Source of the DNA: Sphaeroforma sirkka | Taxonomy: Eukaryota > Opisthokonta > Ichthyosporea > Ichthyophonida | Reading direction: 5' to 3' | Assembly: GCA_001586965.3 (NCBI GenBank) | Contig: LUCW03002228.1 | Location: 62,501 to 100,000, forward strand | Length of the DNA: 37,500 bases | Part shown: positions 35,049-37,500 of the stretch, piece after piece | Position numbering within the stretch: the first letter of the stretch is position 1 | Layout of the letters: each line of letters begins with the position of its first letter | Made by a program: the position numbers and the translations under genes | The notes under the pieces: generated by a model | Told to the model about the DNA's origin: nothing | Seen by the model: the letters and a program-made list of their open reading frames with translations, nothing else | The model's database searches: none

Positions 35049-35648
35049 CTATACTAACACGCCCTCCCGCCTCAGAAGAGACTCCTTGAGCGTCAACCCC
35101 CACCCATAGTTACCCAACTGACCGGACTTCTGTAGCACGCGATGACACGGCACAAGAATAGATACGGGGTTCTGTCCGACGGCTGTACCCACAGCCCTGC
35201 TTGCCTTGGGCCTGCCTATTTGGTTGGCAATATCACCATAGCAACGAGTGGCTCCCCAGGGTATGTCCAGCAGAGCTTCCCACACTTGCATTTGGAATGC
35301 AGTGCCTCGTAGATCGAGGGGTAGTGATCGCAGAGAATCACTTTTCCACGCAGACAGCACTTGTGCTAAAAGCTTGGCGGTGGGTGTTTGTGCTTCTGAT
35401 GCAAAACAACTCGCACAGTCCGCGGTTGCATGTGCAGTTGGAAGTGTGCATGCGCACTTGGTTTCTGCCTCAACGGTTGCTTCAGGGTAGAACTGCATCA
35501 TGCGGCTATAGCCATCACCTTTGTATGCACCATTTTCTTTGGTCACCATGAATCCCAGCCAGCATAAGCCTTTCGCCGTGGTGGCTATTATGATACTTCC
35601 TAATTCTGTATTGTGTATACCGTAGACGATTTTGCTCACTTTCGCCAT
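35049..35648 (-). CDS. MGMT: O6-alkylguanine-DNA alkyltransferase (methylated-DNA-protein-cysteine methyltransferase)
   Basis: Removes alkyl groups from O6-alkylguanine in DNA by irreversible transfer to its own cysteine. A single uninterrupted frame of 199 residues. The ATG at 35648 was chosen because it has A at -3 and G at +4 and the protein matches from shortly after; the frame stays open upstream without another ATG. The C-terminal half is a full alkyltransferase domain: RGTAFQMQVWEALLDIPWG, YGDIANQIGRPKASRAVGTA, and the active site PCHRVL with Cys168 (codon 35145-35147), then GxLGNYGWGLTLKESLLRREG. The N-terminal half has the LGSIIIATTAKGLCWLGF pattern of Ada/Ogt proteins. Unlike its two neighbours it has no introns, and its wording is closer to bacterial Ada-C/Ogt than to animal MGMT, which suggests transfer; that needs a tree. 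Confidence 0.95.
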   Translation of the reverse strand: MAKVSKIVYGIHNTELGSIIIATTAKGLCWLGFMVTKENGAYKGDGYSRMMQFYPEATVEAETKCACTLPTAHATADCASCFASEAQTPTAKLLAQVLSAWKSDSLRSLPLDLRGTAFQMQVWEALLDIPWGATRCYGDIANQIGRPKASRAVGTAVGQNPVSILVPCHRVLQKSGQLGNYGWGLTLKESLLRREGVLV

Positions 35649-36734
35649 AGTTACTAATGTAATTACGTCCGCACAACTCAATAATGTCACTGCAAGGGCT
35701 AAAGTACGCAGGTAATACGTATGTAGCTGCGGAGATGGCTACTTTATACTATTCACTTCAGTGTATTTACTATTGATGTGACCGTTCCGCATGCAGAAAT
35801 ATCAGAATAGAAACCCGCCAGATAGGCACTAGTCTTTAAAATAAACAGAGGATATGATATTTAACTTGTCATCGTCTTATTATGTCAGCCTGTGAATTAA
35901 TTTTACCGCCAAAAACAATTTAATTGGCCAATCGATATTCCAGTATTGAGGCTCTTTTTTAGGCCACATAAAAAGTTATAATCCTTGGTCAGAGCACTCA
36001 ATCTCCCGCTCACAGACAGTCTGATCACAGTCACTCAAACATTTCATTTTTATAAAAGGTATTTTTTTTTTATAAAACACGGCTGGGACGCCGCAGAGAC
36101 CAAATGCTTTTCTCCTAAGAGGGTAGCTAATAACTTGGGAATATATCGTTTATAAAACAACTTTTCTTTTCAGCCGTCAATAACGGACCCAAAAAAGTAT
36201 GCTCTATTTTTTGAAACAATATTCCATTTAGGATCCTTTGGGGGCCTCTTTGGGGCCTACGAATGGGGAAAAAGAATTCCAGACAGATTTCAAGTTCAAC
36301 AAAAGATAAGGGACTCTGCACTCTACAGTCTACAGCTACGCTTTCGGTGATAAAAAACAAATATTACATAACTTTTGCACTCGATTCGCTCTTGAGAGCA
36401 GATCTCATCTATATTTTCGTTTGCGTTATTGGCATCAAACACTTTTACAAAACCTTTCCCCAACGGACCCCAGACCCCAAGAGGCCCAAGACCCCAACAG
36501 TCAAAGGACGAAAATTTGAAATGACAATCAGCAATTACCCCAAAAATAATTCAATCAATCCAAATTCCAGAGGTATTTGGGGCAGCCCATCTCCAGTTTT
36601 CAATCTCGCCACTCTCCCCAGGCCCAGGGCCCACACGACATCAGTTATGAAGAATAACAATTGGTGGGCGGAACACCCCTTGGGAAAACGCTCCGCCGCC
36701 CGCCCATCGGCCAAGACCCACGTATGTTTTAGAA

Positions 36735-36782
36735 GTTCAGACTTCAGAGTTCAGAGTCCAGACTCCAGACTCCAGACCCAGA
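36735..36782 (+). repeat. Short TTCAGAG/CCAGACT direct repeats
   Basis: Tandem 7-base-like units grading from TTCAGAC through TTCAGAG to CCAGACT. Confidence 0.8.
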
Positions 36783-37067
36783 TCCACCACACACAACAAT
36801 GAACAAGTAGAGAGTAGCGAGAATCCTGGGACCTGGGTCGTGGGGCCGTGGGCTCAGGCCTCAGCCCTCAGGGCTGTGCAGTGTGCACATTGCACAGTGC
36901 GCAGACTGCAGACTGCAGTCAGCAGTGTACATGAAGAGCTACGAACTGCGAAACCGCAGAAACCGTCATTGTTTTAGGCGGCCATGCGGAAACGTTCTGT
37001 CTACACACACACTGGCACACACACTCTCTCTCCTCTCTCTCAAGAAGTCTCTACTATGATACTAAAT

Positions 37068-37116
37068 ATTTACATACTACTTTTTTAAATATTTTGTAAA
37101 TATGTAGTATGTAAAT
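37068..37116. repeat. 13-bp perfect inverted repeat
   Basis: ATTTACATACTAC (37068-37080) and its exact reverse complement GTAGTATGTAAAT (37104-37116) flank a 23-base AT-rich spacer. Function unknown. Confidence 0.8.
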
Positions 37117-37500
37117 TGTAGAGAGTTTTCACTTTTCAGCAATATCCGCTTTCCCGCCTTCCGGTTTCCACGAAAGTCGAAATTCCAAATTCCACCTCTG
37201 CTGCGCGTGTCTTAGAATAAATACTTTTGTGTATGTATACTCTAAAATATATTGTATTTTTAAAAAAAAACTATTCATGTATTGTCTGTTTTGTTGTTGT
37301 TTTTGTTTGTTTTTTAAAAACAACTTTTAAAAATACTCTATTTTTTTCATATAAGGCAAATTGCGGCGGAACGAGTTTTTCTGGTGGAGTTCAGAGAAAC
37401 TATACCATATCCAACACACTCACACTCTCACAGTCACAGGCCCGGGCTCACAGCCTTTTTAATTTTTCCAACTTTCTGCTACATTTGTAGAAAAACTACT

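Larger units (their letters stand above)
35700..37500. other. Unassigned 1.8 kb at window end
   Basis: No supported gene. An open stretch at 36263-36802 has no domain or protein-like pattern. Composition differs from the rest: A/T homopolymers, CCCAGACCCCAAGAGGCCC-like purine/pyrimidine-skewed stretches, short CAGACTCCAGACTC repeats at 36735-36780, CTCTCT near 37020-37041, and a palindrome at 37068-37116. It may hold the promoter of the alkyltransferase (from 35649 up) and part of another unit outside the window. Confidence 0.4.

Noticed and set aside
36263-36802. 179-residue open frame
   Set aside because: No domain, odd composition driven by short repeats, and no splice or transcript support.

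Overview
This is eukaryotic nuclear DNA from an intron-dense genome. Two genes lie on the + strand and one on the - strand. Nearly every intron has canonical GT...AG ends and a length of about 100 bases to 2 kb, and many are filled with TA, CA or GT microsatellites or private minisatellites. An ADAM10-type protease beside a long GBD/FH3-FH1-FH2-DAD formin suggests a unicellular relative of animals, such as an ichthyosporean of the Sphaeroforma kind. That placement is inference; no database search was possible.

Region by region: (1) 1-279 is a TA microsatellite in an intron. (2) 330-7825 (+) holds the last ten exons of an ADAM10-like membrane metalloprotease: furin site, zinc protease, disintegrin, membrane-proximal region, one membrane segment and a short charged tail. 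Its signal peptide and most of its prodomain lie outside the window. (3) 8206-10299 is intergenic and no gene is seen. (4) 10300-34122 (+) is one very long formin gene of about 37 exons and roughly 2,350 residues. It has an N-myristoylation-type start, a GBD/FH3 region, FH1 modules on small interchangeable exons, an FH2 domain carrying a three-exon insert of 189 residues in its lasso-knob linker, a DAD-like helix, and then a basic, serine-rich tail of more than 900 residues with three copies of a short Ser/Leu motif. (5) 35049-35648 (-) is an intronless O6-alkylguanine-DNA alkyltransferase (MGMT/Ogt family) that looks bacterial. It converges tail to tail with the formin. (6) 35700-37500 contains no gene I can support.

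The three genes do not form a pathway. The ADAM acts at the cell surface, the formin on actin, probably at membranes, and the alkyltransferase in DNA repair. The most unusual content is in the formin: the in-frame, symmetric (phase 1-1) FH2-linker cassette and the long tail with its triplicated motif. Three places in the formin model are unresolved and are flagged: a missing FH3 exon near 15159-15488, a phase mismatch between 18501 and 19068, and a frame change near 33230-33340.
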